DNA of 17,620 nt from Gammaproteobacteria bacterium (GTDB lineage: Bacteria; Pseudomonadota; Alphaproteobacteria; UBA828), in assembly GCA_002714015.1 (NCBI GenBank), contig PAWF01000045.1, positions 1 through 17,620 of the forward strand, in the 5' to 3' direction. Positions 7,213-15,099 of the stretch are shown here, one piece after another; the stretch's first letter is position 1; every line of letters starts with the position of its first letter. Under the pieces are notes generated by a model. It ran no database searches. It was given only the letters and a program-made list of their open reading frames with translations, and was not told the DNA's origin. The position numbers were made by a program, and so were the translations under genes.

Positions 7213-8100
7213 TTAAATGAATTTAATATCTTTACAAATTTCTGAATATACGGGTTGACGTTGTAATAAACCATTATAATTAAAAATCTCTACTGTTGAA
7301 TTAAAAGCTTGTTCTGTTATTTGTATTGGACCACCCCAGCAATCAGTTTTTTTATATTGATCAATACAAGTAGACAAAACATCTTGAGGTAAGTCGGGGA
7401 AAAAGGGTTTTTCTATACTTGATATTTCAATTGCCGAATGTTCATTTATAAAATTTCGCGCTTTTGAATAGGCTTTAATGAAGGCAAAACATTTATCACC
7501 TTCAAGCCATATCTTTCTTGCTGCAAGACTAGAGAATGCACATACGCCTACTTGCGCTCCTACATTGGCAACAACATACCCATAACCATCAGCCTCTAAT
7601 TGTTGAGGTGCGGGACCTTGTTGCTGAATATAATCTCCGTGCCCTATTCTAAATGATTGGTCCATATCTAAATCTGGAAGAGGATTAATTTTTTCAATTT
7701 TATTAAAATCAATTCCTGCTTTTTTACAAGCATACTTAAACATTGCTAAGGGTTGCCCTCCAGGTTGTAGAATCATTTTAGAACCCTCTAGATTATTCCA
7801 TTTAAAATCAGTTTGTTGTTTTCTGGATGTAATAAAAAATCCATCCATTTGGTTAATTTGTGCAAAGTGAGAAACCTTAGAATTATGTTTAGAGCCTGAA
7901 GGACCAAAACCCTGACTAACTGCTGATTGAATAATGTCTACTGATCCATTTGCAAGTGCTAGTGTAGCGTCTGAAGGAGAAGAAGCTATTGACCACTCGG
8001 GTATAAAACCTTCTTCTTGGAGAAAATTTCCGGCAATAGCGATAATTAGTGGTGAATAGAAAGCAGAGAAACGACTAAACTGAATGTGGATTTTTTCCAT
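7213..8100 (-). CDS. NMT1/THI5-like substrate-binding-fold protein without signal peptide
   Basis: A 295-residue protein of the periplasmic-binding-protein type II fold, NMT1/THI5 or NitT/TauT-like branch: the first strand HIQFSRFSAFYSPLIIAIAG, the segment ATLALANGSVDIIQSAVSQG (a typical 'alal..G.vDi' turn) and LEGSKMILQPGGQP fit that group. Unlike ABC-transporter binding proteins it starts directly with the first strand and has no signal peptide or lipobox, so it is predicted cytoplasmic. No permease or ATPase gene is nearby. It may therefore be a sensor or an enzyme rather than a transport component. AAGGAAG lies 7 nt before the ATG, which supports this start and makes a missed signal sequence unlikely. 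It is the last gene of a minus-strand run, 35 nt after the GHR gene, and its stop touches the E1 stop. Confidence 0.7.
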   Translation of the reverse strand: MEKIHIQFSRFSAFYSPLIIAIAGNFLQEEGFIPEWSIASSPSDATLALANGSVDIIQSAVSQGFGPSGSKHNSKVSHFAQINQMDGFFITSRKQQTDFKWNNLEGSKMILQPGGQPLAMFKYACKKAGIDFNKIEKINPLPDLDMDQSFRIGHGDYIQQQGPAPQQLEADGYGYVVANVGAQVGVCAFSSLAARKIWLEGDKCFAFIKAYSKARNFINEHSAIEISSIEKPFFPDLPQDVLSTCIDQYKKTDCWGGPIQITEQAFNSTVEIFNYNGLLQRQPVYSEICKDIKFI

Positions 8101-8135
8101 GTACAGGCTTCCTTTTCTTTTATAGATTCTAATTT

Positions 8136-9122
8136 TTAACTTATAAATTCCCTATTATGTGGAGCAGTAAAGTCTAAGGATGGACCTATTGGAATTATAC
8201 CTGTCGGGTTTATGCTAGCATGACTCCCATAATAATGATTTCTAATATGATCAATTTCAACAGTATTACTAACCCCATTCTGTTGATACAGTTCCTTTAC
8301 GTATGAAAACATATTAGGAAATTCTATTAATCTTTTTAGGTTACACTTAAAGTGACCAACATAGGCAATATCAAAGCGAACTAAAGTCGTAAATAACCTC
8401 CAGTCTGCTTCTGTAATTGTATTTCCAAGTAAGTATCTATTTTTTGCTAAGAGCAACTCTATCTGCTCTAATTCTTCAAAAAGCTTAGTGACAGCTTTAG
8501 TATATGCTTTTTGTGTTGTGGCAAAGCCAGCTTTGTAAACACCATTATTAATGTTTTCATAAATTCTTATATTTATGTCATCTATCTCATGTTGTAGATA
8601 TTTGGGGTATAAGTCGATAGAGTTTCCCCCAACTTTATTAAAAGCAGAATTAAGCATACGAATAATTTCTGAAGATTCATTAGATACAATAGTTTTTAAT
8701 TTTTTATCCCATAAAACTGGCACAGTAACTCTTCCGGAATAATGCTTATCAGCAAGAGTGTATATCTGGTGTAGTAAGGAACAGTTGTTGATTTTATCTG
8801 GGATAACACCATCTCCTGGACTGAACGTCCATCCGTCTTTACCCATAAACGGATTGACGACTGATATTGATATTATATCTTCAAGACCTTTAAGAGCACG
8901 AAATATTAACGTGCGATGAGCCCAAGGACATGCATAAGATACATAAAGGTGGTATCGTCCAGGTTCAGCGATAAACCCGCTAATACCAGTTGCTCCAGCT
9001 GTGCCATCGATGGTAATCCAATTTCTAAAACGAGACTTATTTCTTACAAAATTTCCATTTGTTGATTTGGTGTCATACCATGCATCAACCCATTCTCCAT
9101 GATGTAAATAACCCAATTTCAT
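8136..9122 (-). CDS. yqjG: Glutathionyl-hydroquinone reductase (YqjG/Xi-class GST)
   Basis: A protein of up to 328 residues, the normal length for the family. W-YDTKST (15-21) and FRNWI (32-36) are the conserved N-terminal signature, CPWAHR (65-70) holds the catalytic cysteine C65, and the C-terminal helical GST domain follows (NRYLLGNTITEADWRLF). The enzyme removes glutathione from glutathionyl-hydroquinones in the cytoplasm and serves in quinone recycling or aromatic degradation. The start is open: GGAG touches the ATG at 9122 with no spacer, while a TTG two codons later (9116) lies 6 nt from GGAG. From there the N-terminus, Met-GYLHHGEW, aligns with the E. coli protein's MGQLIDGVW as I recall it. 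The TTG start is therefore quite likely. It lies 78 nt after selO and 35 nt before the binding-protein gene. Confidence 0.88.
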   Translation of the reverse strand: MKLGYLHHGEWVDAWYDTKSTNGNFVRNKSRFRNWITIDGTAGATGISGFIAEPGRYHLYVSYACPWAHRTLIFRALKGLEDIISISVVNPFMGKDGWTFSPGDGVIPDKINNCSLLHQIYTLADKHYSGRVTVPVLWDKKLKTIVSNESSEIIRMLNSAFNKVGGNSIDLYPKYLQHEIDDINIRIYENINNGVYKAGFATTQKAYTKAVTKLFEELEQIELLLAKNRYLLGNTITEADWRLFTTLVRFDIAYVGHFKCNLKRLIEFPNMFSYVKELYQQNGVSNTVEIDHIRNHYYGSHASINPTGIIPIGPSLDFTAPHNREFIS

Positions 9123-9200
9123 CTCCTAATAAGAAGTATATTAAGTTCTATATTAGATAAAATTCTTTATATGGTTAAAATGTAATTAGAATACAATCTA

Positions 9201-10652
9201 CTAAGTGCCACAGAAGGTTTGATAGCCAACAAGCCCATCTTCGCTTGGGCCTAAATACTCTGAGAAATCATCTCTAATCTTATAAGGATTACTTATAACA
9301 GTTAATAATCTTTTAAATGGTTCAATATTACCATTCACCTCAACCGCCTGGAGCGCTTCTTCAACTTTATGGTTCCTTGGTATATAGGCTGGGTTTATAG
9401 ACTTCTCATTAGAGTCCTCATTAATTAATAAATTTTGATTAGTGCGGTTTTGCCATTTTTTATGCCAATTTATGAAGTTAGGATTCTTACTAAATGAAAT
9501 TAGATCTAATCTATTATTAGTTAATGCATAAAAAGAATTTGTATAGTCAGCACCACTAGATTGCATTATCTCTAAAAACTCCCAGATTAGTTTTGGATCA
9601 TCAGACTTTTCATCTGGTATTAGCATTTTTTTACGCATTACTCTTAGCCATTCACTCTCAAAAAAATCTCTAAATTGATTAACGCTATTTTCAGCAAGTT
9701 TAAGGGCAGTATCTTTGTCCGGATCAATGAGTGGTAGAAGTGATTCAGCAAACCTTGCTAAATTCCAATTTGCTATAGCTGCTTGTTTTTCAAAAGCATA
9801 ACGTTTGCCATGATCAATAGAGCTAAAGGCTATGGATGGATCATATTTATCAAGAAATGCACAAGGGCCATAGTCAATTGTCTCACCAGATATTGTCATA
9901 TTATCTGTATTCATTACTCCATGAATAAATCCAACGCCCATCCATTCCGCAATGAGTTTGGCTTGACGTTTACTGACTTCCTCAAGTAGTGCTAAGGCAG
10001 GGTAATCTGACTCAAGTAATAATGGATAGTGACGTTTTATAGTATAGTTAGTAAGTGCTTTAAGATTGTTGATTTGTCCACTTGCTGCGGCATATTGAAA
10101 TGTACCAACACGAATATGGCTAGATGCAACTCGAGTTAAAATTGCTCCCGGAAGAGGTTTGTTTCTATAAACACTTTCTCCGCTTGAGACAACAGCAAGG
10201 CTGCGTGTGGTAGGTATGCCTAAAGCGTTCATTGCTTCACTGATTAAGTATTCGCGCAACATAGATGATAGCGTTGCTCTCCCATCTCCTTGTCTTGAAT
10301 ATGGAGTGGGTCCTGAACCTTTAAATTGAATATCAAATCTTTTTCCACACTTAGTAACATGTTCACCTATAACTATAGCTCTTCCATCTCCCAAAATTGA
10401 AAAATGTCCGAATTGATGCCCAGCGTAGGCTTGTGAAATTGGATTTGTATTATTTGGAAGTAAATTTCCTGATAATGTTGCTGCTAAGTCTTTTTTATTA
10501 ACCCCTGTTAGGCTTAGGTTTAATGATTCTGATAAGTAATCATTGAATAAAACTATTTCAGGACTTGTTACCGGAGTTGGAGAAATTCTAGTAAAAAAAA
10601 CTTCGGGTAAGTCTGTATAGCTGTTTTGTAATTTCAGGTTTAGATTATTCAT
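9201..10652 (-). CDS. selO: SelO (YdiU) pseudokinase protein adenylyltransferase
   Basis: A 483-residue protein, the usual bacterial length. Visible features: AGHQFGHFSILGDGRA (77-92), FKGSGPTPYSRQGDGRA (110-126) with the nucleotide-binding K111, SMLREYLISEAMNALGIPTTR (130-150), the active-site HGVMNTDN (244-251) with D250, and DYGP (260-263) with D260. SelO enzymes transfer AMP from ATP to Ser, Thr or Tyr of target proteins and take part in the oxidative stress response and glutathionylation control. The C-terminus ends FCGT, with Cys at the position held by selenocysteine in some eukaryotic members. It has only a weak ribosome site (AGAG). It lies between the MFS gene (86 nt) and the GHR gene (78 nt) on the same strand, an unusual thiol/redox grouping together with the GST. 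Confidence 0.93.
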   Translation of the reverse strand: MNNLNLKLQNSYTDLPEVFFTRISPTPVTSPEIVLFNDYLSESLNLSLTGVNKKDLAATLSGNLLPNNTNPISQAYAGHQFGHFSILGDGRAIVIGEHVTKCGKRFDIQFKGSGPTPYSRQGDGRATLSSMLREYLISEAMNALGIPTTRSLAVVSSGESVYRNKPLPGAILTRVASSHIRVGTFQYAAASGQINNLKALTNYTIKRHYPLLLESDYPALALLEEVSKRQAKLIAEWMGVGFIHGVMNTDNMTISGETIDYGPCAFLDKYDPSIAFSSIDHGKRYAFEKQAAIANWNLARFAESLLPLIDPDKDTALKLAENSVNQFRDFFESEWLRVMRKKMLIPDEKSDDPKLIWEFLEIMQSSGADYTNSFYALTNNRLDLISFSKNPNFINWHKKWQNRTNQNLLINEDSNEKSINPAYIPRNHKVEEALQAVEVNGNIEPFKRLLTVISNPYKIRDDFSEYLGPSEDGLVGYQTFCGT

Positions 10653-10738
10653 TATTTTTGATATTTCTCTTTGAAATTATTTTGTTGTACATTTATGGAT
10701 TAGTTTAATAATCCTCAAGTTAAAAATTTTTATTAAAA

Positions 10739-11962
10739 TTAATTAAAACCTTTTCTCATTAGTACACAAAGTAAAAATACTGCTGAGATGAGGCACCACC
10801 CAAGACCTCCAAGTGCAAGTTGGCTCATTAATGTTCCTTCATCAATTAAGAATCCAAATATAGCTGGTGATATAGCTGAGGCTCCAATTATTAAGGCTGT
10901 TACAAGAGCCCTTATAGAACCCAGGTTTTTTTCACCGTATAATTCAGGCCATATAGCTGCTCCTGAAGTAAATACCATCCCCACACAAACTCCGCATGAT
11001 AACATTAGAAATGGAGCTGCTATAAGGTGGTTGCTATATGCCATAATTACCATAGCTACTGCTAAAGGTATCGGCATCACTAACAGTGTTTTAGTTGCAC
11101 CAAATTTATCTATAAGTAATCCAGAAACTAACATTGTGAATACAGATGATGCAGCAAATGCGCTAAAGCTCGTAGCCAGCCATACCATTGTCCAATTTTT
11201 TTCATCTGCAAGGTGTGCTTGATGAAAAAATACACCAGTTAAAAGAAAAGCAGGTGCTAAAATTACCCCTAAAACTGCAAAAAATCTTATATCCTGGAGT
11301 ACTTCTATGATAGACCAGTCTTTTATTTTTATATTTTTAGTTTTTAATATTGCTCTACTGAGTTGAACATCTCGTTCTTTTTGACCTTTAAGTAGCCAAA
11401 TTACTAGAGGTAGTAACAATAGAATATTAAAAAAACCAAAAGCTATCCAAGTTTCCTGCCACCCTATGATACTTATTAATATGACTACTATCGAAGGAAG
11501 TATTGCTTCACCTAAGGGATGCCCAAGAGTAGCTATGGAAAGTGCTTTGCCACGATCTTTATTAAAATAACGACCCATTGCTGTTGAATAAATATGCGTC
11601 ATTAATCCCTGACCGGATAACCTTAAAGTAAACAATGCTATACCGAGTAAAGTTATGCCTTCTGCAAAACCAATCATAAAGCATGCCCCAGTTAGTAATA
11701 AACAAGAACCAAGTGTAAATAACCGGAGGTCAATTTTATCAATTAATCTGCCAACCCATATTAAAACAGCTGCGCTTACACCAGTTGCTAGAGTATATGT
11801 TGATCCAAACCCACCATGTGTAAGATTAAACTCTTCTCTTATATCTGACCCAAATAGACCGATAAAATAAGTTTGTCCGAAGCTACTAAAAAATGCCAGA
11901 GCAAGGCCAAAACTAAGAAAACGTTTATTGTTAATTGCAAAAGTTATATATCTAGATTTCAC
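10739..11962 (-). CDS. Major facilitator superfamily transporter
   Basis: A 407-residue very hydrophobic protein with about 12 predicted membrane segments in two groups split by a charged loop (about residues 190-228, GQKERDVQLSR onward). The first loop holds the MFS motif A variant GRLIDKIDLR (71-80), and a similar SGLLIDKFG occurs in the second half. General look is of the oxalate/formate-antiporter-like or monocarboxylate-type MFS group; direction and substrate cannot be read. It sits in the inner membrane. It starts with GTG at 11962: an in-frame TAA lies a few codons upstream and no ATG is available near the first helix. No strong ribosome site was seen. It lies 70 nt after the GST gene and 86 nt before selO. 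Confidence 0.87.
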   Translation of the reverse strand: MKSRYITFAINNKRFLSFGLALAFFSSFGQTYFIGLFGSDIREEFNLTHGGFGSTYTLATGVSAAVLIWVGRLIDKIDLRLFTLGSCLLLTGACFMIGFAEGITLLGIALFTLRLSGQGLMTHIYSTAMGRYFNKDRGKALSIATLGHPLGEAILPSIVVILISIIGWQETWIAFGFFNILLLLPLVIWLLKGQKERDVQLSRAILKTKNIKIKDWSIIEVLQDIRFFAVLGVILAPAFLLTGVFFHQAHLADEKNWTMVWLATSFSAFAASSVFTMLVSGLLIDKFGATKTLLVMPIPLAVAMVIMAYSNHLIAAPFLMLSCGVCVGMVFTSGAAIWPELYGEKNLGSIRALVTALIIGASAISPAIFGFLIDEGTLMSQLALGGLGWCLISAVFLLCVLMRKGFN

Positions 11963-12032
11963 TATAGTTTTTTAAGCCAAAAGGCAGCCTTTTTAAGATA
12001 ATAATTTAACCAATTTTGTCACATGATTAATG

Positions 12033-12647
12033 TCAGTCTGGTGGTTTGGTGTTTTCTATTGAGTGTCTTTTGCCAATACGCTCAACCCATGCTTTTAGCT
12101 TAGGGCGTCCTTCTCTCCAAGGGAAGTCTTTTGGGTTTGCATTATCGCGTCCATGTAGTACGCAAGCGAGCACTATCTGCGCCATGTTAAGTTTTCCAGA
12201 TAATATTGATTTATCTACCTCATCTTCAAACTTATCAGCTAGTCTTAAAGCGCGAGATCTTTCATGTTGTATAAGTGTTTCTGATCTTTCTGACTCTTTA
12301 CGATATAGGTATTCTCTCCACCATAGGCTTGTGCCATCAAGCATGCTACGCGCCATCGCCTCTAATCTTTTGATTTCTAGTATTTTTTCCCCATCATATA
12401 TATGAAAAGATGGCTTGCCATCAAGGTGGTCAAGGTACCAGGAAATAAGTATAGAGTCTTCAAGGAGTGTTCCATCTGGTAATAATAATGCTGGGACACG
12501 ACCTGAAGGATTTAACTGGTAATATGGGTTATTTTCCCCTCGGGTTTTTACTTTTATAAAGTTAACTTTTTGTAATAACCCTTTTTCTTCAAGTACTATT
12601 CTTGCGATTCTTCCATAGGGACTAGTCAGTGTACTGTATAGACGCAA
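12033..12647 (-). CDS. Glutathione S-transferase family protein
   Basis: A 204-residue two-domain GST. The thioredoxin-like half begins RLYSTLTSPYGRIAR (residues 2-16), with S9 or Y11 the likely glutathione-activating residue, and has NPSGRVPAL (45-53, containing the cis-proline) and LEDSILISWYLD (the E-D/S glutathione site). The rest is helical. Role: glutathione conjugation or reduction in the cytoplasm, substrate unknown. The start is TTG at 12647: an in-frame TAA lies six codons upstream, no ATG is available, and the domain begins directly here. Only a weak GAAAG ribosome site precedes it. It is the first gene of the minus-strand run (GST, MFS, SelO, GHR, binding protein) and is divergent from the cupin gene over 243 bp. 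Confidence 0.88.
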   Translation of the reverse strand: MRLYSTLTSPYGRIARIVLEEKGLLQKVNFIKVKTRGENNPYYQLNPSGRVPALLLPDGTLLEDSILISWYLDHLDGKPSFHIYDGEKILEIKRLEAMARSMLDGTSLWWREYLYRKESERSETLIQHERSRALRLADKFEDEVDKSILSGKLNMAQIVLACVLHGRDNANPKDFPWREGRPKLKAWVERIGKRHSIENTKPPD

Positions 12648-12852
12648 AATTATATCTTTCGATTAGGTTATAATTTAAAATCATTACTTATAATCTTATA
12701 TGTTCTAACTAATAAAATTTTTGTATTTAAATAATAAATGATTTTTGATCTGATTAGTAAATTAAGAAGTGTTATAATAAATTTTTTGATTATTCTAAAT
12801 AACATATAGGTTTAGTAATAGTATAAGTTTAAACCTTTAAAAGGTAAATTTG

Positions 12853-12890
12853 TAGTTATAATTAGTTATAATAAAATGGGAGGATTTTAG
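12853..12890 (+). promoter_or_regulatory. Tandem -10-like repeat and strong ribosome site of the cupin gene
   Basis: A perfect tandem repeat of TAGTTATAAT occurs at 12853-12862 and 12863-12872, each copy carrying a consensus TATAAT (12857-12862, 12867-12872). No good -35 box is visible at the usual distance. The ribosome site GGGAGGA (12878-12884) stands 6 nt before the ATG. If the TATAATs are real -10 boxes, the leader is very short (about 12-22 nt). The other 180 bp of this gap (12648-12852) are AT-rich, and I see no gene in them. Confidence 0.4.
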
Positions 12891-13409
12891 ATGGAAAATG
12901 TTGCAAACTTAAATGTATCCAAGGCGCAACAAACAACACACCCATTTGCAGCAGGGGAGCTAGTTTTAGACTCAATACCTTCAGATGAAAGACTGTGGGT
13001 TCCTATGGTTGATGGGGTATGGTTTAGACCACTTATGTTTAACGTGGTTCAAGGTGGTTGGTGTCACCTAATAAGAGTTAAGAAGGCAGGAGTAGTTAGC
13101 CGTCATAGTCATCCATCGCCTGTTCATGGTCTGGTTCTTAAGGGAAAATGGAGATATTTAGAACATGAATGGATAGCTACAGAGGGAACCTATATCTTTG
13201 AGCCACCAAGTGAAACTCATACCTTGGTTGTGGATGAAGATACTCCAGAAATGATAACATTTTTTCATGTCTCTGGATCTTTACACTATATAGATGAATC
13301 AGGCGAAGCCGTAGGTTTTGATGATGTTTTTACTAGGATTGATTTAGCTAGGGATCATTATGAAGCTGTTGGGCTAGGCGGCGATTATGTGAAAAACTTT
13401 GTTAGGTAA
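12891..13409 (+). CDS. Cupin, 2,4'-dihydroxyacetophenone dioxygenase-type
   Basis: A 172-residue single-cupin protein. RHSHPSPVHG (71-80) with H72 and H74, the strand LVLKGKWRYLEHEW (81-94) with E91/E93, and EPPSETHTL (104-112) with H110 make the two cupin motifs; the three His and one Glu would hold one metal, normally iron. Overall pattern (WVPMVDGVWFRPLMFNVVQGGW before the first motif) is that of the 2,4'-dihydroxyacetophenone dioxygenase family, which cleaves the C-C bond of the side chain of dihydroxyacetophenones with O2. Other members have unknown substrates, so the exact reaction is inference. A strong GGGAGGA site fixes the start. Its last 11 nt overlap the next gene, pointing to translational coupling. 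Confidence 0.8.
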   Translation: MENVANLNVSKAQQTTHPFAAGELVLDSIPSDERLWVPMVDGVWFRPLMFNVVQGGWCHLIRVKKAGVVSRHSHPSPVHGLVLKGKWRYLEHEWIATEGTYIFEPPSETHTLVVDEDTPEMITFFHVSGSLHYIDESGEAVGFDDVFTRIDLARDHYEAVGLGGDYVKNFVR

Positions 13410-13860
13410 AGTATTTAGTTTAAGCTTAATAATGGTGTTAGGTATTGGGCTAGTAATTTCCACTAGCAATGCTGAGATAGACCATTTGAAGCCTCTATCT
13501 GAGTCTAATCTTGACCTTAATCTTCCAAAAGACTCTGGTTATTTTGCTCTTCGATGTTCTGCACTATCGGCAGCGCAATTTAGAGTCCTCAGCTCCGACC
13601 CCCCATCACAACAAGTTGTTAAGGAATTACATGAGAGATTTTTTACTATTTCAGTTCGTAGTTATTTAGTCGTTACTAAATTAACTGAGCCCTCTCTTCT
13701 AGAGGATTTGGCCAATAAAGTTTTAAATTTTACTAATAGTTATTCAAAAGTTATGGAGACTACATTTCAAAATACGGGTGATTATTTTGATGGGAACCCC
13801 TTAATTGAAAAAGATACAAATGATTGTAGTGCGGCAGCACAGCAATTATTAAGTAAATAG
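13399..13860 (+). CDS. Small exported protein of unknown function, coupled to the cupin gene
   Basis: A 153-residue protein starting with TTG inside the 3' end of the cupin gene (11-nt overlap). An in-frame TGA lies just upstream, at 13390-13392, and the next ATG is at 13432. The N-terminus is a good Sec signal peptide: LGK, then the hydrophobic VFSLSLIMVLGIGLVIS, then TSNA with probable cleavage before EID (after residue 25). The mature protein of about 128 residues looks mainly helical and has only two cysteines (in LRCSALSAA and NDCSAAAQQ), which could form one disulfide. The TTG start is preferred because starting at 13432 would remove the lysine of the signal peptide. I do not recognise the family. 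Its place between the cupin and the hydroxyacid dehydrogenase suggests a periplasmic role tied to the same conditions. Confidence 0.68.
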   Translation: MLGKVFSLSLIMVLGIGLVISTSNAEIDHLKPLSESNLDLNLPKDSGYFALRCSALSAAQFRVLSSDPPSQQVVKELHERFFTISVRSYLVVTKLTEPSLLEDLANKVLNFTNSYSKVMETTFQNTGDYFDGNPLIEKDTNDCSAAAQQLLSK

Positions 13861-13905
13861 CTTAAGCCGCTTTCTAGTTTTATTTTGTAAAGTTTGGAAA
13901 AAAAT

Positions 13906-15045
13906 ATGCATTTAGTTACTTGTGTTGAGGATCAAAGGAAGATTGCCGTAAAGCGTGTGCCCAGAATGTTTTATGAGTATGCAGATGGTGGCTCATGGAG
14001 TGAGTCTACATACCAAGCTAATGAGAGAGATTGGCAATTATTCAAGTTTCGTCAAAGGGTGGGTGTAGATGTAAGCTCAAGAAGTACGAGTATGCAAATG
14101 CTTGGTGTCAATCAACCAATGCCTGTTGCTCTAGGACCAGTGGGTCTGATGGGTATGCATCGTGCAAATGGAGAAATTTTAGCAGCACAATCTGCAGAAG
14201 AATTTGGTGTTCCATTTACTTTATCTACTATGTCGATTTGCTCGATAGAAGATGTTGCAAAGCATACAAAAAACTCATTCTGGTTTCAGTTATATATGAT
14301 GCGAGACAAAGACTTTATAAAACGTCTAATTGTGCGCGCAAAAGAAGCAAATTGTTCTGCTTTAATGGTCACTGTTGACCTTCCAATTCTTGGAGATAGG
14401 TTTAAAGATCGTAAAAATGGTCTGAGTACACCACCTAAATTATCACCAAAAAATATAATTAATCTTTTCTCTAAGCCCCAATGGTGTGCAGAGATGCTTC
14501 TTACCCGGCGAAGGTTTTTTGGAAATGTTGTTGGTCATGTTAAAGGCGTTGAGGATATGTCTTCACTCTCGGATTGGGTAAGTAGTCAGTTTGACCCCTC
14601 ATTATCATGGCAAGACCTTGAAAGTCTGAGAAAAATTTGGGATAGAAAATTCATTATTAAGGGCATAATGGATCCAGAGGATGCTAAATTGGCTGTAAAG
14701 CTTGGTGCAGATGCAATTGTAGTTTCTAATCATGGTGGTAGACAGTTGGATGGAACTATTTCTACTATTTCAGCATTACCAGCCATTCTTGAAAGTGTAA
14801 GTGGAGAAGTTGAGGTATGGATAGATGGAGGTATTCGTACAGGTCAAGATATTCTTAAAGCCATTGCACTTGGAGCCAATGGTACATTACTTGGGCGAGC
14901 TTATTTATATGGACTGGGTGCAAATGGTAAGGCCGGCGTCACGCAGACTTTAGAAATGTTACAGTGTGAATTAGATACCACTTTAGCTTTATGCGGCGGA
15001 TCATTTCTTAAAAATGTTAACTCATCAATATTATATAATAATTAG
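13906..15045 (+). CDS. FMN-dependent alpha-hydroxy-acid dehydrogenase/oxidase (LldD-like)
   Basis: A 379-residue TIM-barrel flavoenzyme. The expected active-site residues are all visible: Y23/Y25 (FYEYADGG), S107-S110 (STMS), QLY (128-130), T156 and D158 (VTVDLP), R165, K252 (IIKGIM), the catalytic base H276 and R279 in SNHGGRQLDG (274-283), DGGIRTG (308-314) and GR (330-331). It oxidises an L-2-hydroxyacid such as lactate, glycolate or mandelate to the 2-oxoacid, passing electrons to quinone or O2. An in-frame TTG at 13894 could add four residues, but GGAAA lies 5 nt before the ATG at 13906 and the family usually begins near here. Third gene of the cupin run, 45 nt after the exported protein. 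A hydroxyacid such as mandelate-type would fit an aromatic context, but this is inference. Confidence 0.9.
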   Translation: MHLVTCVEDQRKIAVKRVPRMFYEYADGGSWSESTYQANERDWQLFKFRQRVGVDVSSRSTSMQMLGVNQPMPVALGPVGLMGMHRANGEILAAQSAEEFGVPFTLSTMSICSIEDVAKHTKNSFWFQLYMMRDKDFIKRLIVRAKEANCSALMVTVDLPILGDRFKDRKNGLSTPPKLSPKNIINLFSKPQWCAEMLLTRRRFFGNVVGHVKGVEDMSSLSDWVSSQFDPSLSWQDLESLRKIWDRKFIIKGIMDPEDAKLAVKLGADAIVVSNHGGRQLDGTISTISALPAILESVSGEVEVWIDGGIRTGQDILKAIALGANGTLLGRAYLYGLGANGKAGVTQTLEMLQCELDTTLALCGGSFLKNVNSSILYNN

Positions 15046-15099
15046 TAATTTTAGAGTTCTATTTGTATTAATTTAAGTGAAGTCTTATTGTTGGTTCTA

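Noticed and set aside
10697..10714. Hairpin GGATTA-GTTTAA-TAATCC between the MFS and selO genes
   Set aside because: Only 6 bp with no following T-run on the transcribed strand; common by chance in AT-rich DNA, so not called as a terminator.
10788..11222. 144-codon open frame on the plus strand inside the MFS gene
   Set aside because: Antisense shadow of a clear 12-helix transporter; no ribosome site, proline-rich low-complexity translation and no domain pattern.
11977..12000. AAAAGG-CTG-CCTTTT hairpin between the GST and MFS genes, possible GST terminator
   Set aside because: Three-base loop and the T-run is part of the stem, followed by GGC; too weak to call.
12046..12405. 119-codon plus-strand frame inside the GST gene
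   Set aside because: Antisense to well-conserved GST sequence; no ribosome site and serine-rich shadow composition.
14031..14378. 115-codon frame inside the hydroxyacid dehydrogenase gene in another frame
   Set aside because: Out-of-frame shadow, Cys-rich nonsense translation over a gene with all active-site motifs.
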